NCBI GenBank assembly: GCA_020746835.1
Contig: JAGPNK010000004.1
Location: forward strand, 1,054,001-1,118,000
DNA from: Stachybotrys elegans
Taxonomy: Eukaryota; Ascomycota; Sordariomycetes; Hypocreales; Stachybotryaceae
Length of the DNA: 64,000 bases
Reading direction: 5' to 3'
Part shown: positions 45,077 to 58,543 of the stretch, piece by piece
Layout of the letters: every line of letters begins with the position of its first letter
How positions within the stretch are numbered: the first letter of the stretch is position 1
Notes under the pieces: model-generated
The model's database searches: none
What the model saw: the letters and a program-made list of their open reading frames with translations, nothing else
What the model was told of the DNA's origin: nothing
Program-made: the position numbers and the translations under genes

Positions 45077-48000
45077 ATGTCGGAAAAGGAACCATCCGGC
45101 AAGGCTGGGAAGTCCAACCTACGCGGACGGTATGACGAGCACCCCCTTTGCCCCGATGTCCCCATGACTCGAGAGGAACAGCTTGCCCAAGGCCTCATAT
45201 TACCTACGGGTGACTCCTCGGAGAACTTCTAGTACGAGTCTCATGACGAGAAGCCCGTAGGTAAGCTTCGAGAATCCGTGAGCAAGATCTGGAAGCCTCG
45301 ATCATGGGTGCAGCGAGTCAAGCAAAGCATGTCCACGACGTCTCTCTCATCTAACCAGGAGACACCGACACCCATCTCAAACCCCTCTCCTCAGGGGGGA
45401 ATCCTCTCCGATGCTACTGACAATGTCGCCGGCGATAGAAAGATCTCCCCGATGGAATATGCCAGGCTCTACTACCTGGAAGAGGCTGCTGCTGCTCGAG
45501 AGGGGAGAGAGTGTGAGCTGTCCAAGCCGAAAAAGAAGGTCAAGTTTTGGCAGCGGCAGGATAAGTTTGCAGTGGTTCCCAGAGTTCCCTCCCGAATCCA
45601 CCGCAGCATTAGGAGAGTCCGGGGTAAGAAAAAGGAGTCGTCATACGTCCGCGTTGCAACCAAGCCCGACGGGTGCCCTCGTCTCTCTGTGGCCTTTGCG
45701 AAAGACTCCTTGAGCATGGAGGTTCTTGACAACTGCAAAGAGCCACCTTCGAGCATCAAGGGTCATGGAGTCACCGAAGGCTCTGCTCTGTCCGAGCCGG
45801 TCTTGGGCCACACTGAGACGCTAAATATACTTGAAGGAGGTGGTGTCCCTTCGGGGTTGCCAAAGAAGTCGACTGCTTACGATGAGAGTATGGTGACAAC
45901 CACAGAAGACTTTCGACAGTCTCTGACGGAGTTCAAAGATCTGCTGGCGTATGCCGGAGAGCAGAGTGGTCAGGGGGCAGGCCAGCCCTTTGGCCTGCCA
46001 GATGGCAACACTCCTCAGGGAAATCTGCCAGGTGATTCACCCACAAAACCGTCTTTAGGTATCTAATTTAACATTTCCTTCAGGAATTCCTCTTTCTTCT
46101 TCTCCCAAAGTGCAGGAAATTAGTGCTGTCTCGTTCTCTACCTCGTCTTCGTCTCACCACACTGCCAACACAGCGATGCAAGGCCACGCTGAGCACTCAG
46201 ACAAACCATCTGGAAGCTATCAAAGATCCAAGAACTACCATCCTGCATCCTTCAACATTCTTTCACAGATCCCCGTAAGCTTCGCCCACCCCAGAACATG
46301 CATCCAAACGCCTGTCCCAGCATCTAACCTCATCTTCCAGACGGTGCAGGAGGATAACAAGAGTGATGCTCTTCGCCCTGCACCCCTGAACCTCTCGCGG
46401 GCTACCTCGACCTCGGCCGAGTCTGAGATCAACTGCTTCAGAATTGTCAAGGGTCTCCAGACGGAAATTGGAGAGCAGCTGAAACTATTCAACCGCCCCA
46501 AGGACTCAGAGCCAACAGTCTCCGACAAGCCCGCGACATTCCCCCAAAGCAACTCGGACAAGTCTCTGGGAAAAAGATCTGCCCTCTACACCCGCTCGAA
46601 AGGCAAGAAGTTGTACCGCAAGGTTACGTTTGCAGCAGAGACAGCTCCCTCATCTAGCTCGTCCTCGGTCCCATCTCGTGGACGAAAGATGGAGAAGCGT
46701 ACCTCGAAGCAGCGATTCTCATCGCTATCCCACATCCTCTCGGGCCGCAAACCCAAAGACCAGAGCACCGATGGCACCGCTTCACAGAAGAAGTCGGGCT
46801 TCACCGCGCGGTTCAAGTTTGGCCGCAAAAAGTCACCCACCACCTCTTGGTACGAAGAGGCCGGCGAGAGCCCCAGCGGCTCCAGCTCATACGAGTATTC
46901 GTCCTCCGACTCACAGGCCGAGTCCGCCACTGCCCTCGCTCAGACCAACGTCACGGGAGATGAGGAAGATGTGCTCCGAAATGTCACCTTCCAAGAGGCA
47001 AACGGTGTGCGATATCCCATTGTCATGTCTGGTGCCCTTCCTCCACGCACTAACACGCCTATGATTGACGGCCACCCCGTTGACTGGCCACTTGACCCTG
47101 AATCACTTCAGTGGGTGATGCATGAGAGTGAGGCACCTACCTCTTCCTTTCACTCCCTCCCGCCTGCCTCTACCTATCGTTCCTCCAACACCATGAGCCC
47201 CGCAGCCGAGAAGCACGACCAGAACCGAGAGTCCAACAAGACTCTTGGTGAAGGCAATATGAATCCTGCTACCGAGACTTATCCATTCCCCGAATATGAT
47301 GAGTGCATCCTTCCTTCCCGGGAGTTCATTGCAGGACTGTCACCCGAGGGTCAGCAGTTCGTTAGAGAACAACAAGCCTGGGAGGCATCGCCAGCGGGCC
47401 AAGAGGCGCGTAGGAGGGCTCAACAGGAGCTTGATCTTTTCAACGCGCAACTCAAGGCGGAAGAAGAGCAAAAGGCGGCATCGCTTCGATCATCGTCCGG
47501 CCGCTTCTCCAAGCTCTTCCAAGGGCTGACTCGTTCTCGATCTCGCAAGGCGCAGTTCATCAGCAACTCCGCTACGCTTCCAACCTTCTCTCGCATGTCG
47601 CAGAGTACCTCTACTACTTCCCTGGAGCCGATCCCAGCGGGGCCTCCCACTCCTCGTCGACCTACTCGTCCCCCAACCGACTTGACTGTGGATGAGGAAG
47701 AGCCCATTGTCATTGCTTCTGGTATCCGACCTAAGACTTCCAAGCCTCTGCTCAAAAAGCTTCACATGTCTCGATCCTTCTCCAGCAAGCGCTCGCTCGC
47801 GAACAGATCAACACCGGAGTTCTTGGAGCGAAGCCAGGCACCAGAGGTAAAGCCCATCGCTGAAGTTCCATCTGAGGAAGAAGAGGTGGCGGAGCCTGAG
47901 GCTCAGCAGATGTTCTTTGGGAGTTCGGCGGATGCGTTCAGAGTCCTGAACGAGCGGCTTCGGGTCAAGCGCGAGAGGTGGCTCGCTCAGCGGGAGCTTG

Positions 48001-48419
48001 ACGAGCAGAACGCTGCCAACCATACGTCGCCGTCGTCCGTGCCCCCATCGCATACACTGCCCACGCTGTCCAGCAGCCCTTCGGTTTCAGCCCGGCGCCC
48101 CGTTTCGAACGAGCAAAGCGTCTCCGGGGGACGAAGCAGTGGCCTGCGCTCTGCGGCTTCCTCATTCTTGCGACACGCATCAGACATACCGACGCTTCAC
48201 CGATCCGCGACAGCCACTTCGGCCTTTACTTCTGGCCCTTCGTCGCCAGCCATCCGATCCGTCTCGACCGGAGATAGCACCGACAAGAATAAGAAAGTGA
48301 AGCACAAGTCCTCGTTCCGCGGCTTGAAGATTAAGAACTTTCGAGTTCGCCGAAAGACCGAGTTCGAAGCCTACCCCAAGGACAAGCCGTGGCCAGAGAC
48401 GAGCTACCTCTTCGATTAG
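45077..48419 (+). CDS. 1057-aa low-complexity fungal protein of unknown function
   Basis: Four exons (45077-45209, 45261-46031, 46084-46274, 46341-48419) in consistent phase. Intron 1 (51 nt) removes an in-frame TAG at 45230. Intron 2 (52 nt) removes another stop. Intron 3 (GTAAGC, CTAAC, TTCCAG, 66 nt) has no stop and would be missed by frame-only calling. Ser/Pro/Thr-rich throughout. Ordered islands are ISPMEYARLYYLEEAAAARE, KVKFWQRQDKFAVVPRVPSR, an acidic block GYPF/PEYDECILPSREFIAGLSPEGQQF with a Gln/Glu coiled coil after it, and a basic C-terminus (FRGLKIKNFRVRRKTEF). There are no membrane helices and no catalytic motif. It looks like a scaffold or cortical/regulatory phosphoprotein, but that is only inference from composition. 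Confidence 0.8.
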
Positions 48420-49814
48420 GTTGGCTTGAATTGCATCTCTACGAGTGACAGCTGGGAGTCTATTCTGGACTTGATCGGCTTTCTTCAACGTGGCGATATA
48501 TTCCACCTTGGCCTTGGTTTGACGATACGGCACTGATGCATATCATCCACGTCCCGTATTAGACCGTTTCACGGCGACGGCTATTGTTTGAGTTAACTAC
48601 CTGGCGGTCAAGATACTCGCCTTTTCGATTTCAATTTCCTTCCATCATTGCCTCGTTTCGATCTCGAGAGTGCCTGGTACAAACCTGTGGCGACCAGTTC
48701 TTCGACCTTGCACCAGATGCAGCATACGACAGCATCCTACCGACTGGGTCAACTGGAAAGACCACGACGATTCGTTTTTAAGGCAACTCGAGGACTATTC
48801 TACGTTTCATGTTTTCTGATTTCCATTTCTTCAACTGCATTTGAAGCCTGCGCAAGGCGCCAGGCGTCGAGAAGCCTTCGGTTACCGGTTACCCTCAGGG
48901 ACTGGCGACGTTGATCTGACACCGGATCGATGTCCACATCAAGTTACACGCAGCGGAGAATAATGCGGCCGTCTCGGCGTGCACGTTTCATTTGCTTGGC
49001 GACGCCGCTTACAGGCATGACAAATCCGCAGACTTCGTCCCGGTTCTACCGATCCAAACGTACCTGGAGGGTACAGTGCCGCCGCCGACGGCAAGAAGAG
49101 AGGCGTTGGGGGGTTTTTCTGTCTAAGATACCCAATAAGATAGCTGCGATTGCAAATTGATGAGATTGTTTTATCGGTGTGTGATACGTGTGAATGAGGA
49201 CCTATCCTTGCAGGTGATGAGATGTGACGACGAAGATTCATAGTCTGAAACGGCAAAACAATATAGATGACGCTGACGTTCATGGCACATGGATAGATTG
49301 GCGTGCTCCTGTGACCACAACCTTCATCTACGGTAATCAAGGATAGAGGCAAACAGAGTGAGCTTCGTGTTCGGCAAGTTACCTCAGCTACGACTGGCCA
49401 GCATACGAGAGCCTAGCACGGCGTGGGACTCACCGCTATCACGACTTTACCCAATCCATACACACCTTGGGCAGGGGGGTTGGCAGAGATGTCGTCGGCG
49501 ATTCATCATTTCCCATCATACCGAGCAGGCATTGCAAAGAGAGGTGTGGGTACCTTGAGCGATTGATATGTCAGGAGAGGGAGGGCCCGGGAGTTTGGAC
49601 ACTGTAGTCGTATCTACATGATGCTTGGTCCGATATCCGAGAGGGTGCGGAATGGGCACATGACAAGCGCATGGGCGGGCTGTGTGCATTGGTCGGACAA
49701 TGGTCCGGCAACCACAGGAGACGGTGACAGTGAGGGGACCATGGGTGAGGTGTGTAAGAGTGTGTCAGCAACGGCTTGCGACGCTTAGAGAAGGGTGTGC
49801 CGATGGATGGATAG

Positions 49815-49878
49815 ATGGAGATGGAGATGGAGATGGAGATGGAGATGGAGATGGAGATGGAGATGGAGATGGAGATGG
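49815..49878. repeat. (GATGGA)n hexanucleotide microsatellite, about 10.7 units
   Basis: A near-perfect 64-nt run. It forces the artefactual Ser-Ile and Gly-Asp repeat frames seen here on both strands. Confidence 0.95.
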
Positions 49879-50985
49879 TGTTGGGTGTTGGGAGTTGGTG
49901 ATGCGGCCAGGCAGCCTCATTGTTCTGCGCTTTGCCTTGGACACGGGTTGTCTGGGCGGGTGCCAAGAACCCTCGTTTGCAGGTAGACGTGCATGCATAT
50001 TCGCATCGTGCCGGAAACGCAGGCCTAGCCAGATCATCCGGGCCCCAAAGGTGGAGAGGAAGCAAAGACCCTATGGCTAAAATTGGGCTGCGAAGGGCAT
50101 TTTGGACTTTCACGTGGAGGGAGTGCAAGGCCGAGGAGGGTCGAATGGGATTGTCGCGAATCGGCAAGATCGGGGAGGATCGCCATTTCGCAGGCCGACG
50201 AGGCGGCAATGCGGGCCAGAGGACGGGGAGCAGGCGTCATCTCCTGACCGCTACCCACAGGAAGTGTAGGTCTAGATCAAGGAACGAAGGGGCAGACGGA
50301 GCAGTCGAGGTGTGACTAGCTTGGAGGCCGGGCGGTGGCTAGATGTGCTGCCCGACCCGTCGAGGGCCGCGCGCGAGAGAGAGAGAGGAGATGATCAGGG
50401 TCTGAGCAGCAAGTTTGGGAGTGTGCGTCAGCCTTGTGCGCGTACTAGAGGAAGATGGAGGGGGGGAAGACTGGTCACACCGACACTTGGGCTGTGATGG
50501 GAAAAGAAAGAGGGCCAAGTTGACATTTCGAAACAGAGATCGGCAACAGGGACTAGGGGGCCGCATGGTTAGTCTGGGAGGTAGTTTAAGGCTAAACAAG
50601 AAGAAGGATGAATAGAAGGGACTGACCATGGCTGATGACGGAATGGTTTGTTGAAGGTGAGGGGTGGAGGAGGAGGAGATGGGAGAGGAAGAGGAGCAGG
50701 AGAAGGAGGAGGAGGAGGAGGAGGGAGGAGGGGTGTCTTAGATGGTCTCCGCAACGGGCGAGCGGCTAAACCGTGTCAGTTGACTCGCCTGGCCCAGACC
50801 TTTGCTTTGTGTAGTGACTGTGGACACTTGGTGACGACAAGATGACGGACGGGTCCCCTGGGTAAGGTAGGCAGAGTAAAATAAAGGGCGAAGAGGAGAA
50901 AAGGGAATGGCTGGTGCTTTGGGCAGAAACAGCCGTGGAAATGAATGAGGTGAAAGGACAAGAGGAAGAGTGGGCCAAGAGATCG

Positions 50986-51004
50986 AATCTCGATCTCAGA
51001 TTTT
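50986..51004. repeat. Perfect inverted repeat
   Basis: GAGATCGA-ATC-TCGATCTC in the gene-poor stretch, with 8-bp arms and a 3-nt loop; coordinates good to a few bases. Confidence 0.6.
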
Positions 51005-53819
51005 AGGTCGTGGCCATGACCAAGGAAGGGAGATAGATAGATAGCTGATGGTAATATAATACCACCCAGCTATTGGTTTGTTTACCTTGGTTTTGTTGCG
51101 AGGGTTCAGGGCTAGAGTAGAAAAGGGAAACAGAGCGAGCCACTTCCTCTATGTTGAAGATAAGAAGGAAATAAATACAATGAAATAAAATAAAATAAAA
51201 AGACAAGAAAACCCTCCGTTTCATGAATGAAGGGGGGTTTTTTGCTGGGTCGGACAAGGCTCGAGGATCGACGGAACCGAAGAATCGGGTGGTTTATTTT
51301 CCCTCGTGTCTCGACGGATGGAATAATCTGGTGAAATGCTTTTAACCGAATGCAGAATCAGAACCAGGGGGGTGGGCGGCGTGGAATTGTAATTCTAGCC
51401 GACGGCTGGTGGCTTCACCGCTCCCTCTCTTTGCCTTTCTTTTTCCCTTGCTTTCCTTTCCTTTCCTTTCCTTGTTTTGTTTTGTTGGATGGTGAGAGAG
51501 AGAGAGAGAGAGAGAGTCGGAGGGCTCGGAGAATCCACCGCGTGGGATCGTCAACAACATGATGGACTTGCCTTGCACCATAGAGGGTGGTGATAACGTT
51601 GATGCTCGGTGGGCAAAGGCAGGGGAGGAGAGAGAGGGGTCCGTGGCCATGCTCTCGGTTCCAGTACCCCAGGAACTTGGCCTGGCGCCCGGGATGCGCA
51701 ATGATGTGTCCCCTTGTTCGTCTCTTCTTCCCATCATCCATTACTTGCTCGCCGCAAGCCACCATTATCGCAAAGTACCCTCGGCGGCCCCCCGTTCAGC
51801 TCGTGGGAAAATGGAGGCAGGGGGGCGTGGGCGAGCGGAGCTAGGCCATGGAACTATCAGCTTCCCAGTCACGCGGCAGGCCTGTTGAAGCTCTCTCCCT
51901 CTCCTCGACAGTCGAGTGGCTTGCACGCCACACGAGGCTATGGAGCCTCCGCCGTCTCGGATGCACCTCAGCCCGGCTCCATGGCGCGCCTTTGATTGGC
52001 GATACGAAAGGGCCAAAAATCCTTCTCGCCAAGCAAAAACGTGCCTTTGTTTGCTAATCCCAAGGCGAGATCGCTCGCTCGCTTCGTCGGTGTCTTTCCG
52101 GGAAGGCCTAAAACACGCTCTCGCTACCCTCTTTGGGACGTAACATGCACCACCAGACGCTTATACGGATACAACACACAGCTGGATGCTAGGCTGTCTC
52201 AGACATGCGCCCTTCCATCATCACGTCACTCTCTGCCACGCACACATGGAACCCCGTCCCGTTTGCACACACTACATGCTGCAAATCATGTTGCTCTCTC
52301 TCTCCCCCTCTAGCGGGCTGATATGCGACAGTTGAGACGCACCAATGTATGCATCTAGCACTATCTCATGTACGGAACACAGCTGGATCCCCCAAAGGGG
52401 TAATATCAAGAGCACATCACTCCTCCTCCCCCCGGATGCTGTCCGTCGCCTTACAAATGTGCATAATTAGCTCCTCCTCCTCCTCCGCCGCCATGCCGAC
52501 CGGAGCACGTTATTAAGCTGCTGGGCCTATAATCCGTACATTAGGTGAGATGGAGATGGGCTTTGCTCGGACGAGCTTGACGGTTTGAGCAGCTGGCTGC
52601 ATGCCCGCAGGCTTCTGATGCCGAAGAGATGCAGAACCGCCCAGGTCTGAGCGCCCGCAAGTGATGGGTCCCGAGCAGATAGCCGGCTCCGATAGTAAGG
52701 TAGCCGATCCCACTCTTTGGTCTTGCTTCCCATCAGTCCACCTCACCTCCGTCTAGACTTTGCTGGACCCCTTCCCCTTGTCTTCGTCGAGGGGGGAGCG
52801 CCGTCTACGTGGCTCGGCGCCGCGGGCGTACGTACCTACGCAGATGGGCATACGTAAGTGGGAGACGACGGGCACCTTCACATGGGGGCCAGACAGCTGT
52901 ACATACATACATATGCGCAAGTCCCATACGTATGTATGTACGTACGCGCACCAACATATGCGCTCTAGCTTCAATATGCCCGTCGGTCCAGCCCGCGTAC
53001 CAATACAAGGGATCAAGGGATCAAGGGACGGACCAGGGCCCCCCGTTGGTCGCGCGAGCCAGCCAGACAGCTGCTCGGCTCTGTCCTCTCTTCCCTAGCG
53101 CTGCTGCTGCTCGCCCTTTTCAACCATGCGCATCGCAAAGGGATTGGTCGGGCAGCAGCAGGCAGACGATACCCCAGGATCCCAGCTGCAAGCCACGCAG
53201 CTGCTCTGGGTGTATACATTGCCGATCGGGGCTGGCCTCATTCACACTTTCTCCCTTGTTTTCTCCACCCCTGCTCCTCGTTTCTTGTGACTACACACAT
53301 CACATCTCCGTCTCCCCGTTCACCCTATTCCGTATTGCCAGATATGTAGATTTCGGCTGACGCTGTGGTAGCAGCATGCTCCGTACCAAGACGTCGTGTT
53401 GTGACAGGGATTCGGCGTGGGGGTACCGCAACCGCCTTTTCTCATCGGGCAACTCCATCGCGATCCAGGCAAAGACGACGGACGGGGGCCGAGGGAGTGA
53501 GGCACACAACTGATACACGCTCCCGTATTCATCCATGAAACGCCGTATACATATGTGACCATCACCTGAGAGGTGCGAGCCAGCCATTCCCATTATCCTT
53601 TTAGGCATGATCCGCACATCACCACCACTCTACCACTTTGGTCGCTTGCCATGCCTGCCTGCATGTGATGCTTCAGCTACCTAGTATGTAGCTGCGATGG
53701 GCTGCCAAAAAACACGGGCCATCTTCTGCCGAGACAAGCCTCTTCTCCCCCTTCCATAGTAGGTTGAGGTTTGTCATGCTCTTCCCCATAGAATAAAGCC
53801 TACCTCGCGGCAATAGGAT

Positions 53820-53836
53820 GGGGGGGGGGGGGGGGG
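53820..53836. repeat. Poly(G) run, 17 nt
   Basis: An uninterrupted G run in gene-poor DNA, a likely assembly weak point. Confidence 0.9.
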
Positions 53837-56800
53837 AAGCAACTTCAACCACCCCCCGCCGCCGCCGCCTCCAAGAATGGAACGTAACGCACGCGGCGCA
53901 ATGTCACATACACCCAACACACATATGTACTCGCTCGCATTTCTTGGTTCCCCCCAAGCTTGTAATCGCGGGGTTCGTAAAGGCTTGCATGAACGAATAC
54001 TCACGCCCCCTCTTCTATTGGCCACGATAATCCTCAACCCTCACAGGGCCGTAGCCTCTTTTCCTTTCTCTCCCCCTCCCCCCTTCGCTTATCTACTACA
54101 ATATTTGCCTTATCCCCCCTTCCCCTCCCATACCTTCTTGTTTCATGGGATGGCAAAGGATGCGTCGTCGCCTAATACTACCATCGTGTCGTCGATCGCC
54201 TCGTCCGGCTGTCAGCCTGCAGGTTGCCGCATTTTGACACTTTTTCCCACCTTCCACGACGTCGTACATGCTGCTTTCAGCCATGGGGTGAGACATCCCT
54301 CAACCTTAAGGGAGGGGACCGTGGTTGCAGCTAACGGGGGGCAAAAGAGTGAGTTGGGCATAGCCGCCCATATGATCTCAAGGGGTTGTGAAGCCATCTA
54401 CGTCAAAGGCGCTGCTGTTTTATTTTGTTTTGGTTCTTGTCCTAGACAACATGGGGGCGGCAAAGGCAAAAGGGGAAGAAATGCGTGGGCAAGGATAAGC
54501 CAGCTTGTCCGATTGTTGCCTCGGTAGGAGAAAAAGCAACTGCCCTTTTCACCCTTTTCGCACTACCGAGATGCATGTCTTGCCATAGTCTGCCATGTCC
54601 TAGCATCGTGAGTCCAAAAGGCAGGGGATGAGCAGGACAAGACACTTAGTCGCCCCGGCATTGACTGCTCAGCTCTCTCGCTCTCACCCTCACCAAGGCA
54701 GCAGGGTGACATCGAGGAACACGAAACGCCGGCAAGGCCAGACATTGACTGTTGTTGACTGCCGTCGTCTTGTAGCTCAACAGAAAACATGCATTTTGCA
54801 TGCTCAGAAAGTCTAACGCCTCAACCAACGGCCCGCACCGCGTCGCCATGGGCATAGTTCCAGAACCTGTCTGGCCCCTCCCTCCGCTCCGGGGGGGAGG
54901 GGGGGGGCGTGGCGGTCTGTCTTACCTACTACTACGGGCACCAAACGCGGGGGGCTAGAACCGAGCACACGCACACACGTACGCCTTGGGTGGAAGCCAT
55001 CGTGAGATCGGGCCCCAAACAAGACAGTCACATTGCGTGGGTGAATAGGCAAAGCGAAGAGGAAATCAGCCGGTTTATCTGGCCCCCTCCCCCGCCCCTG
55101 GTTACGTGCCGATGCTGTCGTGGCGCCTTTGGACGACGGTCTGGGCCCTTCCCCTTCGTCCATTTTGTTGAGGAAGAAACGAGGAAACAGCTGGCCGTCG
55201 CTGAATGGTGTCTCGGAGGGCATTCGGCATTGTCTATCTCCTTGGCTTGCAAGTCGCATCTCCATCACCCCCCTCCTCCACCCCCCTCTCGCTCTCCTCT
55301 GCTACGCATGGCAAGGGGAAAACAACTGTCAAGCCATTTACCGTGATGATCAGAGCCATGTCTTCCGGTTTATTATCTGCAAAGACGCTCCACTCGCCGT
55401 CTAGTCGAGTCAAGGCTGGGCGATCATACTGTCACCGCCAGCTACGAAGGCATCATCTACATCATCATGGAACCACGGGCGCATATCCAGATACATGTGT
55501 ATGCGCGCGCATCACCAACTCACGTTTGCTATTCCACAAGGGGACCGCCGCCCCTCCTTCTCCTCCCACTCCCCCCACCTCCCGTGGGAAATTGAAGATA
55601 AAATAAAATAAAATAAAAATAAATAAAAAAACGTTCGCGGGCGGCTCGACCAGAGATTGGGAACGTCCTGGATGAAAGGCCAGAGTTGTGTTGCGTAAGA
55701 AGGTTAGAGCAAGAAGAACAGGCAGATGGGGGAAACAAAGAAAGAATCCCAACAAACGGCCCTCAATTTTTAATATTTTTTTTTTCTCTCTTCTTCTTTT
55801 TTTTATTATCCGGCGGCACACCCCCGCATCTAATTATGCGAGAGTGAGGGAGCGACGGCTGTTGCTGTGTGTCTGCCCAAAGGCTGGGAGAACAGGAGTG
55901 GGAGGAGGGGGGAGACGCGGGCGGGTTCACGATGGTTGGCCAGCCGGAGGTCTTGATTGGCCTGTCGGTGTTCGAGTCGGCCGTGTTGGTTCCCAGCGCT
56001 GGGTGTCGATGAGGTTGCACAGAGCGGGCGATTCTGTCCAAGACACACTCCCCCCCCTCCCCCTCCCTTCCTTTCCCGCTCTTTGGCCCAAGTCCACCGT
56101 TTGAGGTTTGACTGGATGCGTGTGCAGTCAAACATATGTATGTATATGTAATGCAGGGCTCCTCGGGGCAGCCAGAATGCCAGCTCCGGGCAAATCAATG
56201 CCGCCTGTCGCTTGTGGTGATGATATCATGCTACAGGAAAGCGTGCCAGGCCTGGATCTGCCTGCAGCAAACCATTTCCCCATTCCTCGGGGCTACTGCA
56301 CCTCTCTCTGGCTGTCTGGTCTCTGGGTGCTAAGGTAAAGGGACCCTATATCACCCTCCTCATTATCGCGTGCCCGCTATTTGCTTGCTTTTATTGTCTC
56401 GCCTTTCCCGTGCCGCATATGCTAGTGTCGATTGATAAGTCGGCAGCCCCCCCCCCCTCCTCCTCCTCAATAACCGTTCCGCTGCAGGCTTGGTGTTGTG
56501 CTGTTGATCTTGTGTCATGTATTATTGCTCGTCACTCGTCGCTGCTGGCTGGCTGGCTTGCCCATCACTGCCCAGCTCGACTCGCTCGCTCCACCGCTTG
56601 ACACATCGCCATCCTCCATCGGCACAGGGGTCGGTGGGTTGGGAGAGTGCCAGTTCTGTCCGTTATCCTTCTCGTGGGCTTCCCCTCCCCTCTTCTCTCC
56701 TTCCTTCCCGTCGTCTGGTTCGCCTTGTTCGGCCTCGCCCAGCATCCCTGGAGAAAGGCAAGACACCAATGTCAGCACAGGGCCGAGAGCCGCGCTGCTG

Positions 56801-57603
56801 GCAGGGGAATTGCGCACTGACAGGCTTGTCTCTCTGTCTTGTCTTCTCATCGGGCCTTGCTTGCCTTGCTCCCACCACCCTCACCCTCTTCTCTCTCTCT
56901 CTCTCTCTGTATCTCCTCACTCTCACCAAAACCCCGTCTTGCAGGGATCGGTGGTACGCTAGGACAATGGAATGGGTGGACTAAAAGGGGGCCACCGTGG
57001 CTGGCTGGCGGTGGAGATGAGAATGGCGCCAAGACACGCACCTCCCCCCCTCACACCCTCTCGCTCTCCCATCAGAAGGTGAAAATGCCATCCATAACTT
57101 GGCTATACGGGGTCTCACTCTCCCATCGCATCTCCATCAGGTGGTTAGCACTATGTACCCTAGCTCCAGCTCCAGTCCGTGTCAGGCTGTGTACGGTAGG
57201 TCCTCTCTGCACGCCGGGCAGTTTCCAAGGCATGTGCCTCGGGAGCCTGCCGCATTGGACCGCCATTGTCTGGTTGTCTCCATTGCGCCGTACGTTCTGT
57301 CCTGGGCCAAGCAAACTGTGGTCATCGTGAGTTGATCGCCGGCTCGACAAGAATCGATCACCCTTGGGAGACGTGGGCAGATGCAACATCCACCGCACCG
57401 TCGTGAGGGAAGCATCACACCCATTGGCAGACACTCAGCTTGTCTCTTCGCTTCCATCATCTAAGCATCCACCAGTAACCCAACCCAACCAACCCTCCTT
57501 TATCCCTCCCTCTCCCACCATCCATCCATCCATCCATCCATCATCCACCACCACCACCATCTATCCTTGATCCTCCAACCCCCTACCTCTCGACTACTGC
57601 ACG

Positions 57604-57618
57604 CCCCCCCCCCCCCCC
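57604..57618. repeat. Poly(C) run, 15 nt
   Basis: An uninterrupted C run following a (TCCA)n tract at about 57521-57543, about 930 bp upstream of the transcription factor start. Confidence 0.9.
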
Positions 57619-58543
57619 TTCTATCCATGCTGATTGCTGATTGCTGATTGCTGCTGTTCTCTCCTCGTTCCGTCCGTCGGGTGCCCTCGGCGCTGAGTCC
57701 CAGGCGGGCGTGCTATAACCTGCCCCATTTTCGGTCCACGCTGGGTGTGGGGAGGCCCAGTGGCGCCGTCGAATATGAGGCATGCTCTGGCTGAGAGATC
57801 CTTCCTGGTACATACATAATTAATGCTGGCTGGCGACCAGAGAGGACCCTGTCGACTCGAGGCTGTCCTGTCTGTGTGTGCGCAACAAGAGGGAAAGAGC
57901 AGCCAGGCCACCAGATAAAGCTCCTGCCTGCCTCCACTCAACAGCCCCTCCATCTTTAGCATCCATCCCGCTCTCCCTTTTCTCTTTTTCTATATCCCAT
58001 TTTTGCCTCTTGACTGTGATCGCCAAACTTCTTCCCTCCTCGTCCTCGTCCACGTCCGCATCCACGTCCGCATCCACGTCTACCACCTCCTCCTCGCCCA
58101 TCCGTCGCCTTCGCCTCGTCCGCTGCTCACCCCCCGGCCTCGCCTCCGATCCGGCCAACTCGCCCTGCGATTTGTCCATCGGTATCCATGGCCAACCACG
58201 AATAAGCCGATTACCACAACCGACCCTTTCCAGTGTCCATCCCAAACATCCTGACATCCCAGCTCCACTTCAAACCCACGTTCCCTTGCAATCCTATACG
58301 TCCATTCTGCCGTATCTCGACGACACATTGCAACCTCCATCCACTGGCTGCCGATAGTAAAGGAAGATCCCGTTGGGCCAGGCCCAATTCCTCTTCTTTT
58401 TTTTTTTCTCTCCTCCCGCCAACATCTCAAATACCTGTTTTTCCTCGACTGCCTTTCCACGACTGATCCTCGGCTTCCTCCTCTTTCTCTCCTCCTCCCT
58501 CCTCAACAACCTCGCGTGGGAATGTTGGCTTCATCGACAAGGA

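Larger units (their letters stand above)
48420..58543. other. Ten-kilobase microsatellite-rich stretch without a recognised gene
   Basis: CT/GA-rich, with many homopolymer and short-unit repeats and no recognised domain in any frame. The last part (about 57.9-58.5 kb) is a pyrimidine-rich leader of the next gene. The size suggests a long regulatory region and leader for the downstream transcription factor, with or without non-coding transcripts. Confidence 0.6.

Noticed and set aside
45230..45232. In-frame TAG as evidence for stop-codon readthrough
   Set aside because: A 51-nt intron (45210-45260) in correct phase removes it, which is the simpler explanation.
49815..49878. Regular short repeats that might suggest a CRISPR-like array
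   Set aside because: A simple hexanucleotide microsatellite without spacers, in a fungal genome.
49571..50209. 212-codon minus-strand frame with a Ser-Ile repeat
   Set aside because: The repeat is the translation of the GATGGA microsatellite; the flanking composition does not look coding.
53877..54527. 216-codon plus-strand frame
   Set aside because: No domain and patchy composition; begins in a repeat-rich promoter-like area. Too weak to list as a gene.
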